Origin: Mesorhizobium sp. WSM4313 | GTDB taxonomy: Bacteria > Pseudomonadota > Alphaproteobacteria > Rhizobiales > Rhizobiaceae | Length of the DNA stretch: 64,000 nucleotides | Assembly (NCBI RefSeq): GCF_002294725.1 | Contig: NZ_NSFT01000014.1 | Location: 81,229 to 145,228 of the forward strand | Direction: 5' to 3' | Shown: positions 51,952 through 60,398 of the stretch, piece by piece | Layout: every line of letters begins with the position of its first letter | Position numbering within the stretch: the first letter of the stretch is position 1 | Position numbers and translations under genes: made by a program | The notes under the pieces: model-generated | What the model was told of the DNA's origin: nothing | Database searches by the model: none | Seen by the model: the letters and a program-made list of their open reading frames with translations, nothing else

Positions 51952-52758
51952 ATGCCTCCCAAGTCGAAAAAATCCGCAGCTGTCAAAAAACCTCAGCCCG
52001 CTATCCCGGGCGGCGGACGGGCGCCTGGTCGACGGCCGCGAAAAGCCGCCACGCGGTCGCTCTACAGCCCCGCCGAGGTGCATGAGATATTCCGGCGCTT
52101 TTCCGTGCAGCGGCCTGAGCCGAAAGGCGAGCTCGACTATGTCAACGCCTTCACCCTGCTGGTCGCGGTGGTGCTGTCGGCGCAAGCGACGGACGCCGGC
52201 GTCAACAAGGCGACCAAGGCGCTGTTCGCCGCGGCCGACACACCGGCCAAGATGCTGGCATTGGGCGAGGCCAAGGTCGGCGACTATATCCGCACCATCG
52301 GTCTGTGGCGCAACAAGGCCAAGAACGTGATCGCGCTGTCCAAGGCGCTGATCGACGATTATGCAGGCCAGGTGCCGCCGGATCGCGACGAGCTGGTGAA
52401 GCTGCCGGGCGTCGGGCGCAAGACCGCCAATGTCGTGCTCAACGTCGCCTTCGGCCAGCATACCATGGCGGTCGACACGCATATCTTCCGCATCGGCAAC
52501 CGTATCGGGCTGGCGCCCGGCAATACGCCGGATCAGGTCGAACAGGGGCTGCTCAAGGTCATCCCCGCCGAATATATGCGCCATGCGCATCACTGGCTGA
52601 TCCTGCATGGCCGCTATGTCTGCAAGGCGCGCAAGCCCGATTGCCCGGTCTGCGTCATCGCCGACATCTGCAAGTCGAAGGAAAAGACCACCGACGTGCC
52701 CGCCCCGCTGGTGCCGATCGCGCCGCTGGATGAGACGTTTCCGGTCGAGGCCGTCTGA
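51952..52758 (+). CDS. nth: Endonuclease III
   Basis: A 268-residue base-excision glycosylase/AP lyase for oxidised pyrimidines. A basic N-terminal extension (1-35) precedes the helix-hairpin-helix KLPGVGRKTANVVLNVAFG (catalytic Lys) and MAVDTHIFRIGNRIGL (catalytic Asp). The iron-sulfur loop is CKARKPDCPVCVIADIC (C-x6-C-x2-C-x5-C). TAGGAGGGAA immediately before ATG 51952 is a clear RBS. Divergent from the DUF2244 gene. Confidence 0.96.
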   Translation: MPPKSKKSAAVKKPQPAIPGGGRAPGRRPRKAATRSLYSPAEVHEIFRRFSVQRPEPKGELDYVNAFTLLVAVVLSAQATDAGVNKATKALFAAADTPAKMLALGEAKVGDYIRTIGLWRNKAKNVIALSKALIDDYAGQVPPDRDELVKLPGVGRKTANVVLNVAFGQHTMAVDTHIFRIGNRIGLAPGNTPDQVEQGLLKVIPAEYMRHAHHWLILHGRYVCKARKPDCPVCVIADICKSKEKTTDVPAPLVPIAPLDETFPVEAV

Positions 52759-52770
52759 CTCAGTAAAGTT

Positions 52771-53226
52771 TTAATATCCGTAGCCGCGCGCCATGGCCGC
52801 GGCAAAAACTGGAATGAGCAGGAAGATAAAGCCCTCGGCGCGGACATAGTTCTTCACCGAGGCCAATTCCGCCGCCGGCACCGCGAAAGACGGATTGCCG
52901 CTCGCCTGCCTGTTCCAGGAGAGAAAGCGCATGGTCGGCACAATCGACAGCAGGCCGACGACGACGAAGGCCGCCATCTTTGCCCAGAACACCCAATTGT
53001 AGACGTAGAATTCCCAGCCCTTCAGACCGAAGAACACCCGGCAGATGCCGACGATGACGATCAGCGCGGCGATAATGCCGTAGTGGCGGTCGATGCCGAC
53101 AAGGCGCTTCAGCGTCGCCGCTGCCAAATCGCCGCGCACCAGCACGAACTCGGCGCCGATGATGCCGGCCAGCGAGAACACCAGAAGGTGATGCGCGATC
53201 GCCAGCAACAGGTCTGTGGTGTCCAT
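52771..53226 (-). CDS. DUF2214 family membrane protein
   Basis: A 151-residue inner-membrane protein with four hydrophobic helices. LLLAIAHHLLVFSLAGIIGA holds a His pair in helix 1, RHYGIIAALIVIVGICRVFF is helix 2, and VYNWVFWAKMAAFVVVGLLS helix 3. A polar loop and the last helix (FIFLLIPVFAAAMARGYGY) follow. It matches DUF2214 as I know it; the membrane-face His residues suggest heme or quinone contact, but function is unknown. Convergent with nth. Confidence 0.8.
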   Translation of the reverse strand: MDTTDLLLAIAHHLLVFSLAGIIGAEFVLVRGDLAAATLKRLVGIDRHYGIIAALIVIVGICRVFFGLKGWEFYVYNWVFWAKMAAFVVVGLLSIVPTMRFLSWNRQASGNPSFAVPAAELASVKNYVRAEGFIFLLIPVFAAAMARGYGY

Positions 53227-53414
53227 GGTTCTTCCTTCGGTCGACTTGCGTTTCTGGGTCGGCTTCGCGCGCAAACTAGCATCGCCGGGCGAAAAGCCCA
53301 TAGCGATGCTGCCGTGCCATGGCTTTTATGGCTGGAAGAGCCAACGCATTGGCCTGGCTCTTGATCGACCGTGCTGTTTTGCTAAGCGCGGTCGCGTCAA
53401 TGGAGGGCAATGCC

Positions 53415-53975
53415 ATGAGCATCAAGATCGAAGCCGGCGTGCCGCTTCTCGAAACGGCGCGCACCGTTTTGCGGCCGCACAGGCTGGACGATTTTGAAGC
53501 CTATGCCGCCATGTGGGCGGAGCCCGCCGTCACCCGTTTCATCGGCGGCAAGCCGCGCACGCGGGAGGAGAGCTGGATGCGCTTCCTGCGCCATGCCGGC
53601 CTATGGTCGCTGATCGGCTATGGATTCTGGGCGATCGAGGACAAGGCGAGGGGGAGCTTCATCGGCGAGGCCGGCTTCCACGACCTCAAGCGCGAGATCG
53701 TGCCGTCTCTCGAAGGCGTGCCGGAGGCCGGCTGGGCGCTGGCCTCGGAGGCGCATGGCCAAGGGCTTGCGAGCGAAGTCGTGGGGCGGATCGTCGCCTG
53801 GAGTGACGAGACGTTCGGACAGGCAAGAACCGTCTGCATCATCGATCCGGAAAACGGCGCTTCGCAGAAGGTGGCCGAAAGGAACGGCTATAAAGAAATT
53901 TTGCGGACCACCTACCACGAGAAGCCGACGATCCTGCTGGAACGGCAGGCCGGATCCGGAAAGCAAAGCGCTTAA
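53415..53975 (+). CDS. GNAT N-acetyltransferase (RimJ/RimL type)
   Basis: A 186-residue acetyltransferase: LLETARTVLRPHRLDDFEAY at the start, YGFWAIEDKARGSFIGEAGF, the acetyl-CoA loop EAHGQGLASEVVGRIVAW (Q/R-x-x-G-x-G/A), and IDPENGASQKVAERNGYKEI. This is the RimJ-like subgroup acting on protein N-termini or small amines. GGAGGGCAATGCC before ATG 53415 sets the start. Its stop overlaps that of the convergent GGDEF-EAL gene by four bases. Confidence 0.9.
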   Translation: MSIKIEAGVPLLETARTVLRPHRLDDFEAYAAMWAEPAVTRFIGGKPRTREESWMRFLRHAGLWSLIGYGFWAIEDKARGSFIGEAGFHDLKREIVPSLEGVPEAGWALASEAHGQGLASEVVGRIVAWSDETFGQARTVCIIDPENGASQKVAERNGYKEILRTTYHEKPTILLERQAGSGKQSA

Positions 53976-56449
53976 CCCGCCTTGCGGCGCAAGGCCCCTG
54001 CCACTCCGTTCCACGCGTCCGCCTTTGCACCTGGATGGCTGCCCAGCACCGTCGTCGCGTCGAATGGCTGAGGCCTCGCTATGGCATAGCCCTGCGCGTA
54101 GTCGACGCCGATCGCCTTCAAGGCTTCGACGATGCCATCGCTTTCGACGAATTCGGCGATGGTGCGTTTTCCCGTCACCTTGCCGATGTGATGGATCATC
54201 TCGACCATCGCGCGGTCGATGCGGTCGTCGAGCATGTCCTTGACGAAGCCGCCGTCGATCTTGAGGTAGTCGACCGGCAGATGTTTCAGATAGGCGAAGG
54301 ACGACATGCCGGAGCCGAAATCGTCGAGCGCGAAGCGGCAGCCCAGGCCGCGCAGATCGGCGATGAAGCGCATGGCCTCGGTCAGATTGGCGATGGCACT
54401 GGTCTCGGTGATCTCCAGGCAGATCGTTTCGGGCGCAATGGCGTGCGCGGCGAACTGCTCACGCATGAAGCCGAGAAACGTCTCGTCGCCGAATGTGGCG
54501 CCGGAGAGATTGATCGCGCAGGTGGATATCGGCGCCGCGTGCGGATTGGTGCGTCGCGACGCCAATATGGCGAAGGCGTTGCGTATCACCCAGCGGTCGA
54601 TCGCCGGCATCAGTCCGTAGCGCTCCGCCGCCGGAATGAAGCTCTGCGGGGTGACGAAGCTACCGTCCTCGTCGGTCAGCCTGAGCAGGATTTCGACATG
54701 CGCGCCCGGCTCGGCAGCATCGTCCCGCAGCGGCGCGATCTCCTGCGCATGCAGCCGGAAGCGGTTTTCATCCAGCGCGGCATGCAGGCGCTGCACCCAG
54801 GCCATCTCGCCGAAGCGCTCGCGCAGGGCCCTGTCGCCGTCGCTGTGGAGCTGGACGCGGTTGCGGCCCTTTTCCTTGGCCATGTAGCAGGCGACGTCGG
54901 CGGCGCGCAGCACCTCCTCCAGCGTCATGCCGACATTGGCGACCTCGACCATGCCGATGCTGACGCTGATGTTGAAGGGACGCCCTTCCCAGGAGAAGTG
55001 CAGATCCTGGACCGTGGCGCGCAATCGTTCGGCGGTGGCGGCGGCACAATCGGCATCGCAATCGAAGAGCAGCACGCCGAACTCGTCGCCGCCCAGTCTC
55101 GCCAGGATGTCGCCGGGCGGCAGCTCGTTGGCGAGCAGCGCCGAGATCTGGCGCAGCAACTGGTCGCCGGCGGCGTGGCCGCAGGTATCGTTGACCAGCT
55201 TGAACTGATCGAGGTCGAGATACATCAGCGCGTGCCGGCGCGACTTCTCCGGGTCTTCGGAGATCGCGCTCGCCAGACGCTTCTCGAAATCGCGGCGGTT
55301 GACGAGACCGGTCAGCGCATCATGCGATGCCTGCCACGACAGGCGCTCGATATAGTCCTGCTCGCGCGTCATGTCTTGCAGGGCCAGGACGCAACCCAGG
55401 ATCGAGCCGGAAACGATCAGCGGAGCGCCGTTCAGCGCCACCGGCACGACCGAACCGTCGGGGCGCTCCAGAAGCTGCGGGCGAACATTGGAGCGGCGCG
55501 GCTCGCCCGCCAGCAGGCGCGGGATCAGATCGGTCTCCTCGACGCCGCTGTCCTTGTCCACGAGCCGGAACAACGAGGCGACCGATCTGCCTTTGGCGGC
55601 GGGTAAAGAGCAGGCAAGCAGCCTTTCCGCTCCGGCATTCATATAGTCCAGCCGCCCCTTGGCATCGGTGCTGATGACAGCCTGGCCGATCGAGGCCAAT
55701 GTGATCTGAGCCCGCTCGCGCTCGGCGCTGAGGGCTGTCTGAAATGCCTGGCGCTGTTTCATCAGCTTTCGCGTGCGCCAGACGGCGAGCAGGATAAGCA
55801 GCGCGGCTGTCGCGAGATTGGCCGCCGTCAGCGCCGTCTTGATGAAGCGCGATCCCTCGCCGAGACTGTCCGAAAAGTCCTTGGCGAGCGGCCCGATCCG
55901 ATGGTCGATCTGGTGGATTTGCACTTTCCAGAGAGCGATCTCGGCTGACGATGGCGGCCCTTTTTCGAGCCTGCGATGCATGTCGTCGCCAAGTCTTTGG
56001 ATGGCGAGGATCATCTCGTCGGCAGCCGTCCAGTGGCGGATCGCCGTGTCGAGATAGCTGACGCCGCGGAAATTCCGGAACAGCCAGATCAGGCCGGCGA
56101 CATCGTCGGGATGGTTGTTGCCGCCGAGAAAGCCAAGTCTGGCCGCATGCGTGTCGGGCTCAGCCTGTTCGAGCGCAAGCCGCGCGGTGCGATCTGCCAG
56201 CGGCACGGCGATGGCCTGACGATATTCGCTGAAATACTCTTCCCGGCCGGTGTCGGCATAAAGGCTGAGGAAATAGATGGCGTGCTTCTGCCCCTTCGAC
56301 CACTGGCTTTCGCCGCCGACATAGGCGCGGACGGCTGACAACGTGTGGAGGCTGAGGGTCGCAATCAGCGCCTGGATCAGGACGACCGCGACGAAGGGCC
56401 AGACCAGCCCGACGAGGCGCGGGGCGGCATCGGTCGATGAGAGCTTCAT
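53972..56449 (-). CDS. Membrane GGDEF-EAL protein with PAS domain (cyclic-di-GMP turnover)
   Basis: About 825 residues from ATG 56449; an in-frame ATG at 56503 would add 18. Two membrane helices bracket a periplasmic sensor of about 170 residues. A PAS domain follows (ITLASIGQAVISTDAKGRLD), then GGDEF with an intact ILARLGGDEFGVLLF. In the EAL domain the EAL triplet reads EIL (VEILLRL), but the EITET, ALDDFGSG, YLKIDG and TIAEFVES motifs remain. So it may both make and degrade cyclic-di-GMP, affecting motility, exopolysaccharide and attachment. Confidence 0.92.
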   Translation of the reverse strand: MKLSSTDAAPRLVGLVWPFVAVVLIQALIATLSLHTLSAVRAYVGGESQWSKGQKHAIYFLSLYADTGREEYFSEYRQAIAVPLADRTARLALEQAEPDTHAARLGFLGGNNHPDDVAGLIWLFRNFRGVSYLDTAIRHWTAADEMILAIQRLGDDMHRRLEKGPPSSAEIALWKVQIHQIDHRIGPLAKDFSDSLGEGSRFIKTALTAANLATAALLILLAVWRTRKLMKQRQAFQTALSAERERAQITLASIGQAVISTDAKGRLDYMNAGAERLLACSLPAAKGRSVASLFRLVDKDSGVEETDLIPRLLAGEPRRSNVRPQLLERPDGSVVPVALNGAPLIVSGSILGCVLALQDMTREQDYIERLSWQASHDALTGLVNRRDFEKRLASAISEDPEKSRRHALMYLDLDQFKLVNDTCGHAAGDQLLRQISALLANELPPGDILARLGGDEFGVLLFDCDADCAAATAERLRATVQDLHFSWEGRPFNISVSIGMVEVANVGMTLEEVLRAADVACYMAKEKGRNRVQLHSDGDRALRERFGEMAWVQRLHAALDENRFRLHAQEIAPLRDDAAEPGAHVEILLRLTDEDGSFVTPQSFIPAAERYGLMPAIDRWVIRNAFAILASRRTNPHAAPISTCAINLSGATFGDETFLGFMREQFAAHAIAPETICLEITETSAIANLTEAMRFIADLRGLGCRFALDDFGSGMSSFAYLKHLPVDYLKIDGGFVKDMLDDRIDRAMVEMIHHIGKVTGKRTIAEFVESDGIVEALKAIGVDYAQGYAIARPQPFDATTVLGSHPGAKADAWNGVAGALRRKAG

Positions 56450-56750
56450 CCCATTCCCATGGCGCGTGCGCAGGCCCCCTCGGTGTCTGTCCGACTGGCT
56501 CATCCGCCGGTTGAGACGATGTTCTTCCCCGCATGTCGCCCGGTTACTGGCGACATCAATCCAAATAACGTGCCTGGATTAACGGTCGATAAATTTGCCC
56601 AGTATTTGTTTCATGAGTTATTGCTCAGCAACAGAAGGACGCTTACACGCTTGATGCCGATATTTTGTGCCTAATATCGGTTTACGGTGCGAGGCCGCGG
56701 AAGAAAAAGCCGGCAACATCAATCCGATAGCGCCGCGCGACAGTCTCGTC

Positions 56751-57149
56751 TCAGCGCTTGGTCTTGGATTTGTTGAGCGCAACGGCCTCGCGGACGAGCG
56801 CCTTCAGGGCGTCGGCGTCGATCTTGTCGCCTTCCTTGAAATCGATGGCGCGCCGGGTGTTGCCTTCCAGGCTGGAGTTGAAGAGCTTCTTGGGATCGGG
56901 CAGCGCCGCGCCTTTGGCGAAGGTCAGCTTGACGACGGCCTTGTAAGTCTCGCCGGTGCAGATCATGCCGGCATCCTCCCAGACAGGGACGCCGCGCCAT
57001 TTCCATGTCTCGACGGCTTCGGGCGCCGCCTCCCTGATAAGAGCGCGGAGTCGGGCAAGCGTCTCGCCCCGCCAGTCGCCCAGCTCCTTGATCCGTCCGT
57101 CGATCAGTTCGGACGCAGACTTGCCGTCCTGTACGTCGCCTTGTTGCAT
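56751..57149 (-). CDS. DUF1801 protein (first of two)
   Basis: A 132-residue YdhG/YjbR-like protein: ELGDWRGETLARLRALIREA, PEAVETWKWRGVPVW and ALPDPKKLFNSSLEGNTRRA, typical of the DUF1801 fold. These small proteins have no proven role but are often found with SRPBCC and VOC genes and ArsR regulators. It is the last gene of a six-gene minus-strand run starting at the ArsR gene; the gap to its neighbour is 78 bp. Confidence 0.83.
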   Translation of the reverse strand: MQQGDVQDGKSASELIDGRIKELGDWRGETLARLRALIREAAPEAVETWKWRGVPVWEDAGMICTGETYKAVVKLTFAKGAALPDPKKLFNSSLEGNTRRAIDFKEGDKIDADALKALVREAVALNKSKTKR

Positions 57150-57227
57150 GTCCGGTTCTCCTCGATGCTGAATAAGAGATCGCCACCATGGCCCTTTCGG
57201 GGAGATGGCGCTTGATTTTTCGTGCGC

Positions 57228-57671
57228 TTACATCCGTTCGCCGGGCAGCCGGCTTGCCTGCTTCACCCAGGAGACGAACTGCTCCTCGTCGATAGGCTCG
57301 TTCTCGTGGATGTGGAAATAGCGTGTGTCCTTGCTCTTGGATTCGACAGGCGGCACGGGCTTCAGCGACAGGCCGCGGAAGAACGCCACCTTGATGTATT
57401 TGGCGAAGCAATGGATGCCGAGGAACCAGCCTTCGCCTTCCATGCCGTAGAAGGGAGAGTTCCATTTGACAGCCTTTTGCACACCAGGGACGGCCTGCAT
57501 GATGAGCTGGTCGAGCCGGCGCCCGACCTCGCTCTTCCAGCCCGGCATCGCCGCGATATAGGTCTGCACCGGAGCATCGCCATAGCCCTTGGCGATCTGC
57601 GGGTTGCCGCCCGAAAGCAGGACAGGTTTGGCGTCCGCGGATCCGGCAGCCTTCGATTTCGTCTTTGCCAT
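57228..57671 (-). CDS. DUF1801 protein (second)
   Basis: A 147-residue protein: VQTYIAAMPGWKSEVGRRLD, AVPGVQKAVKWNSPFYG, GWFLGIHCFAKYIKVAFFRG and YFHIHENEPIDEEQFVSWVK, the DUF1801 pattern with a longer N-terminus. Related to, but clearly different from, the gene downstream. ATG 57671 overlaps the stop of the small membrane protein (ATGA), indicating coupled translation within the run. Confidence 0.82.
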   Translation of the reverse strand: MAKTKSKAAGSADAKPVLLSGGNPQIAKGYGDAPVQTYIAAMPGWKSEVGRRLDQLIMQAVPGVQKAVKWNSPFYGMEGEGWFLGIHCFAKYIKVAFFRGLSLKPVPPVESKSKDTRYFHIHENEPIDEEQFVSWVKQASRLPGERM

Positions 57672-57904
57672 CAGGCCGATCCCGTGCGCTCGCCCGCCGG
57701 CTCCCCGCGCCATCTGGCGGCATAGGGCAGCACGAACATATAGAGGCCGCTGAACAGCAGCAGGAAAAGCGGAATCAACGGCGAATAGACGATCCAGGCG
57801 GGCGGCGGGCCCATGGCCATGGCAGCGAAATTGGCAATGACGGTGACGGTGAAGATGATCGAAAGCCAGCGGTGAAGCTGCCTGATCCACTTGCTCCAGT
57901 TCAA
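57671..57904 (-). CDS. Small two-helix membrane protein
   Basis: A 77-residue protein with two hydrophobic segments (about 13-33 WLSIIFTVTVIANFAAMAMG and 40-60 YSPLIPLFLLLFSGLYMFVL) and a basic end ARWRGEPAGERTG. N-terminal WSKWIRQLHRWLS resembles the first helix of PepSY-type transporters, but the protein is far too short. Coupled to the DUF1801 gene. Function unknown. Confidence 0.7.
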   Translation of the reverse strand: MNWSKWIRQLHRWLSIIFTVTVIANFAAMAMGPPPAWIVYSPLIPLFLLLFSGLYMFVLPYAARWRGEPAGERTGSA

Positions 57905-57943
57905 TATAACCTCCCTTGCGAATGACGATACGGATCGAGCTCT

Positions 57944-58336
57944 CTACCAGTGCGCCAGTTGCGAAAGCTGAATGAGGTTGCCACAGGTGTCGTTGAGCTG
58001 CGCGATGGTCGCGCCGGTCACCGCGGTCGGCGCCATGGCAAAACTGCCGCCATTGGCCTTGATGCGCTCATGGTCGCTCTTGATGTCGTCGGTGAACAGC
58101 ATCAGCGCCGGCTGGCCTTGCTTGAAGATGGCCTGCTGATAAGTCTTTGCCGCCGGATTGTCGTTGAGGGCCAGCTGCAGTTCGGTGCCGTCCGGATCGT
58201 CAGGCGAGACGACAGTCAGCCAGCGAAACGGCCCATTGGTGAAGTCGGCCTTCTTGGTGAAGCCCAGAATTTCGGTATAGAAGCCAAGGGCCTTTTCCTG
58301 GTCGTCGACATAGATGCTGGTCAGCTTGATCTTCAT
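57944..58336 (-). CDS. VOC superfamily protein
   Basis: A 130-residue glyoxalase-fold protein: LTSIYVDDQEKALGFYTEIL, RWLTVVSPDDPDGTELQLAL, ALMLFTDDIKSDHERIKANG and AQLNDTCGNLIQLSQL. It matches the VOC group often encoded with ArsR and SRPBCC genes. The metal-ligand pattern (E in TELQL; the last ligand replaced by Q) is incomplete, so binding rather than catalysis may be the role. Third gene in the ArsR run. Confidence 0.87.
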   Translation of the reverse strand: MKIKLTSIYVDDQEKALGFYTEILGFTKKADFTNGPFRWLTVVSPDDPDGTELQLALNDNPAAKTYQQAIFKQGQPALMLFTDDIKSDHERIKANGGSFAMAPTAVTGATIAQLNDTCGNLIQLSQLAHW

Positions 58337-58414
58337 TTTGGTGTCTCCATTGCTTACGCCTGCGGTTTGCCGCCCCGCCGGGACCGTGTCTGTCTTTTGA
58401 GGCTTCGGCGGACG

Positions 58415-58819
58415 TCAATCGATCCGCGAAAGCAGCTGCTCCAAGGCCGTGAAGTTGCGTTTCCAGCCCACTGTGGCGCCGCGGTAATACGGCTCCTGGT
58501 CGGTGCGGAAGCCGACCTGCTCCATGCGCAAATGCGTGCCCTTGCCCGTCGGGGTGAGCGTCCAGGTGACCACGCTCTCGAGATCCTTGGTGTCCCAGCT
58601 GTAGGACAGGGTTCGGTTGGGCTCGACCGTCCGCACCTGGCAGTCGACGCCGCCCCATTCGGCGCTCATGTTGAAGCGATGGTCCACGACCGGCTTGAAG
58701 CTGTTCTTCATCAGCCACTCCTCGATGAGATGCGGTTGGGTGAGCGCGCGCCAGATCTTTTCTGGCGGAAAAGGTATCTCGCGCTCGACGATGACGGAGC
58801 GCGTTGCGGCCTCATTCAT
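58415..58819 (-). CDS. SRPBCC/AHSA1 domain protein
   Basis: A 134-residue START-like protein: VIVEREIPFPPEKIWRALTQ, PHLIEEWLMKNSFKPVVDHR, LSYSWDTKDLESVVTWTLTP and GWKRNFTALEQLLSRID. This is the activator-of-Hsp90-ATPase-like group, hydrophobic-ligand binders in bacteria. ATG 58819 overlaps the ArsR stop by four bases. ArsR-SRPBCC pairs are common and their ligands largely unknown. Confidence 0.88.
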   Translation of the reverse strand: MNEAATRSVIVEREIPFPPEKIWRALTQPHLIEEWLMKNSFKPVVDHRFNMSAEWGGVDCQVRTVEPNRTLSYSWDTKDLESVVTWTLTPTGKGTHLRMEQVGFRTDQEPYYRGATVGWKRNFTALEQLLSRID

Positions 58820-59139
58820 TGATCCATCCTTTTGAGCAGGTCTTCCAGATCGTCGAAGCGGCTTTCCCAAAACCCCGCCATGTGGCGCGTCCAGTCCATC
58901 AACGGCGCGAGCGCCTTGAGCTGGGCACTGTAATGGGTCTGGCGACCCTCATGGCGGTCGCGCACCAGTCCCGCTTCCTTGAGGATGCCCAGATGCTTCG
59001 ACACCGCCGGCTGCGACACCCCGGCCTGGGCGGTCAGGGCCCCGACCGTCTGCTCGCCCTGACGGCAGAGGCGTTCGAAGATGGCGCGTCGCGTCGGATC
59101 AGCGAGCGTCCTGAACAGCATGTCATGCGCGGTCGTCAT
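58816..59139 (-). CDS. ArsR-family transcriptional regulator
   Basis: A 107-residue winged-helix repressor: MLFRTLADPTRRAIFERLCR, LTAQAGVSQPAVSKHLGILK (recognition helix) and GLVRDRHEGRQTHYSAQ (wing). No CxC or other metal-binding Cys pair is present, so it is of the non-metal ArsR type found with SRPBCC genes. Two near-identical palindromic sites lie just upstream (59149-59190), fitting autoregulation of the six-gene run. Confidence 0.92.
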   Translation of the reverse strand: MTTAHDMLFRTLADPTRRAIFERLCRQGEQTVGALTAQAGVSQPAVSKHLGILKEAGLVRDRHEGRQTHYSAQLKALAPLMDWTRHMAGFWESRFDDLEDLLKRMDQ

Positions 59140-59148
59140 TTTTAACCG

Positions 59149-59190
59149 ATAACCCGTTGGCTATTGATTGACGTATAACCATTGGGATAT
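59149..59190 (-). promoter_or_regulatory. Tandem candidate operators of the ArsR run
   Basis: Two 16-base imperfect palindromes, ATAACCCGTTGGCTAT (59149-59164) and ATAACCATTGGGATAT (59175-59190). They start 26 bases apart, within 10-51 bases of the arsR start. Both have the form ATAACC-N-TTGG-N-TAT. Confidence 0.55.
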
Positions 59191-59284
59191 GCATGAGTCA
59201 AGCAGCGAATGAGGACGCGCACCTGAAGCCGCGGCCGTGGGCCGGCACGCCGGTACGGCCGGACGGCACTGAAAAGATGGTTGC

Positions 59285-59752
59285 TTATGCCGCGTTTGCT
59301 GACGGAACGGTCAAATCCCTCAGCAGCGTGGAAAGGTCCGGTTCGTCGATGAGCAGGGCGGCGTCGACCGCCGGAAGCCATGCGCGCTGCCGGTTCGCGG
59401 CTTCCTGCCAATCGGCAAGCTCCTCGGCGACCTCGAGCAGATAGACCACAACGTCGACGCGAATGAAGCCGTTGGGCATGCGTTTCCAATAGGAATAGGT
59501 GCCGGCAGGCTGCTTCAGCGTCCTGCCGAGCACGCCGGCTTCCTCGCGGGCTTCGATCGTTGCCGCCTTGCGCCCGCTCTTGCCCTTCATCGGCCAGCCT
59601 TTTGGCACAATGAAGCGCCGCGTGGTGCGTGAGGTGACCAGCAACACTTCGAAATTGCCGTCTTCTCGCACCCGATATGGAATGGCCGCCACCTGGCGGA
59701 TGCGTTGGCCTTTCCTGGCTTTGCGAACTGCTTTCTTCTTGGTTGTTGCCAT
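59285..59752 (-). CDS. NUDIX hydrolase
   Basis: A 155-residue protein with a basic start (KKKAVRKARKGQRIRQVA). The NUDIX region is RRFIVPKGWPMKGKSGRKAA followed by IEAREEAGVLG: the EAREE metal-binding core is present, but the usual first Glu and the Arg before the core are replaced. It resembles the diphosphoinositol-polyphosphate type. The C-terminus has VVVYLLEVAEELADW. Activity is likely but substrate unclear. ATG 59752 is favoured by GGAATTTGG. Tail-to-head with the ArsR run on the same strand. Confidence 0.85.
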   Translation of the reverse strand: MATTKKKAVRKARKGQRIRQVAAIPYRVREDGNFEVLLVTSRTTRRFIVPKGWPMKGKSGRKAATIEAREEAGVLGRTLKQPAGTYSYWKRMPNGFIRVDVVVYLLEVAEELADWQEAANRQRAWLPAVDAALLIDEPDLSTLLRDLTVPSANAA

Positions 59753-59824
59753 TCCAAATTCCGTCAGAGCAGCATCCCTGCCATACGCTATCCGCGCGGG
59801 CAAAAACCTGTCCTCCTGCAAACT

Positions 59825-59931
59825 CTAGAGCGTTTCACCGTTTCACGGAAACGGCGACCCGCTCCATCTCTTTAGTTTTGACGCAATTCCTGACGGAAAA
59901 CCGTGTCACACTTTTCCTGGAATTGCTCTAG
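59825..59931. repeat. Dispersed palindromic repeat, family B (reverse of copy 1)
   Basis: AGAGCGTTTCACCGTTTCAC, then GCAATTCCTGACGGAAAACC and TTTTCCTGGAATTGCTCT. It is the reverse complement of 731-833 with small changes, marking the two as one family. Confidence 0.82.
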
Positions 59932-60001
59932 AACCACCGCCCTTGCAATCCGGCATTTTGCCGGCAAGTAAGTCGGCTAATAAACTGAAAAAAACAAAAT
60001 G

Positions 60002-60298
60002 TCAGCGGCAAACCCTGGAAATCGTGTTGCCGACCGCTTCCATCCGGCATGTCTTGTCAAATACCGGCACATCGGGCTGGCTCCTGGGCGGGGCCGGCCG
60101 GTCGAGCTCGCGATAGATTTGCTGCTGCTGCTGGTATTGCTGCCGCTGCAAGCGGTTCTGCAACTGCTGCAGCTCATTCTGCTGCACCAATGCATTGCGG
60201 TTCGTCGGGATGACGATCTGCGCATAAGACGGCGCAATCAGATAAACCGAGGCCGCCAGCACTGCGCCTGCAAGAACAGCCAGACTGTGACGAAGCAT
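60002..60298 (-). CDS. Small exported Gln-rich hypothetical protein
   Basis: A 98-residue secreted protein (signal peptide to about APSYA-QI). The mature part has a Gln-rich helix VQQNELQQLQNRLQRQQYQQ likely to form a coiled coil, a Pro-rich linker DRPAPPRSQPD, and the end TCRMEAVGNTISRVCR with a Cys pair. Upstream in-frame ATGs at 60310 and 60334 are possible starts. Function not recognised; envelope location is likely. Confidence 0.7.
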   Translation of the reverse strand: MLRHSLAVLAGAVLAASVYLIAPSYAQIVIPTNRNALVQQNELQQLQNRLQRQQYQQQQQIYRELDRPAPPRSQPDVPVFDKTCRMEAVGNTISRVCR

Positions 60299-60398
60299 CC
60301 GCGCGGCTCCCATACAAAAAACCATGCATTTCATATAATGCGGGCAGCCAATAACGCCATGGGTAACCGCGAAACGTGATGCGGCTCACCGACGCCGG

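Noticed and set aside
54035..55606. 523-codon + strand frame
   Set aside because: Antisense of the GGDEF-EAL gene.
59193..59444. 83-codon + strand frame starting beside the ArsR operators
   Set aside because: Only the first 30 codons lie in a gap; the rest is antisense to the NUDIX gene. It may be a tiny remnant, but nothing supports expression.
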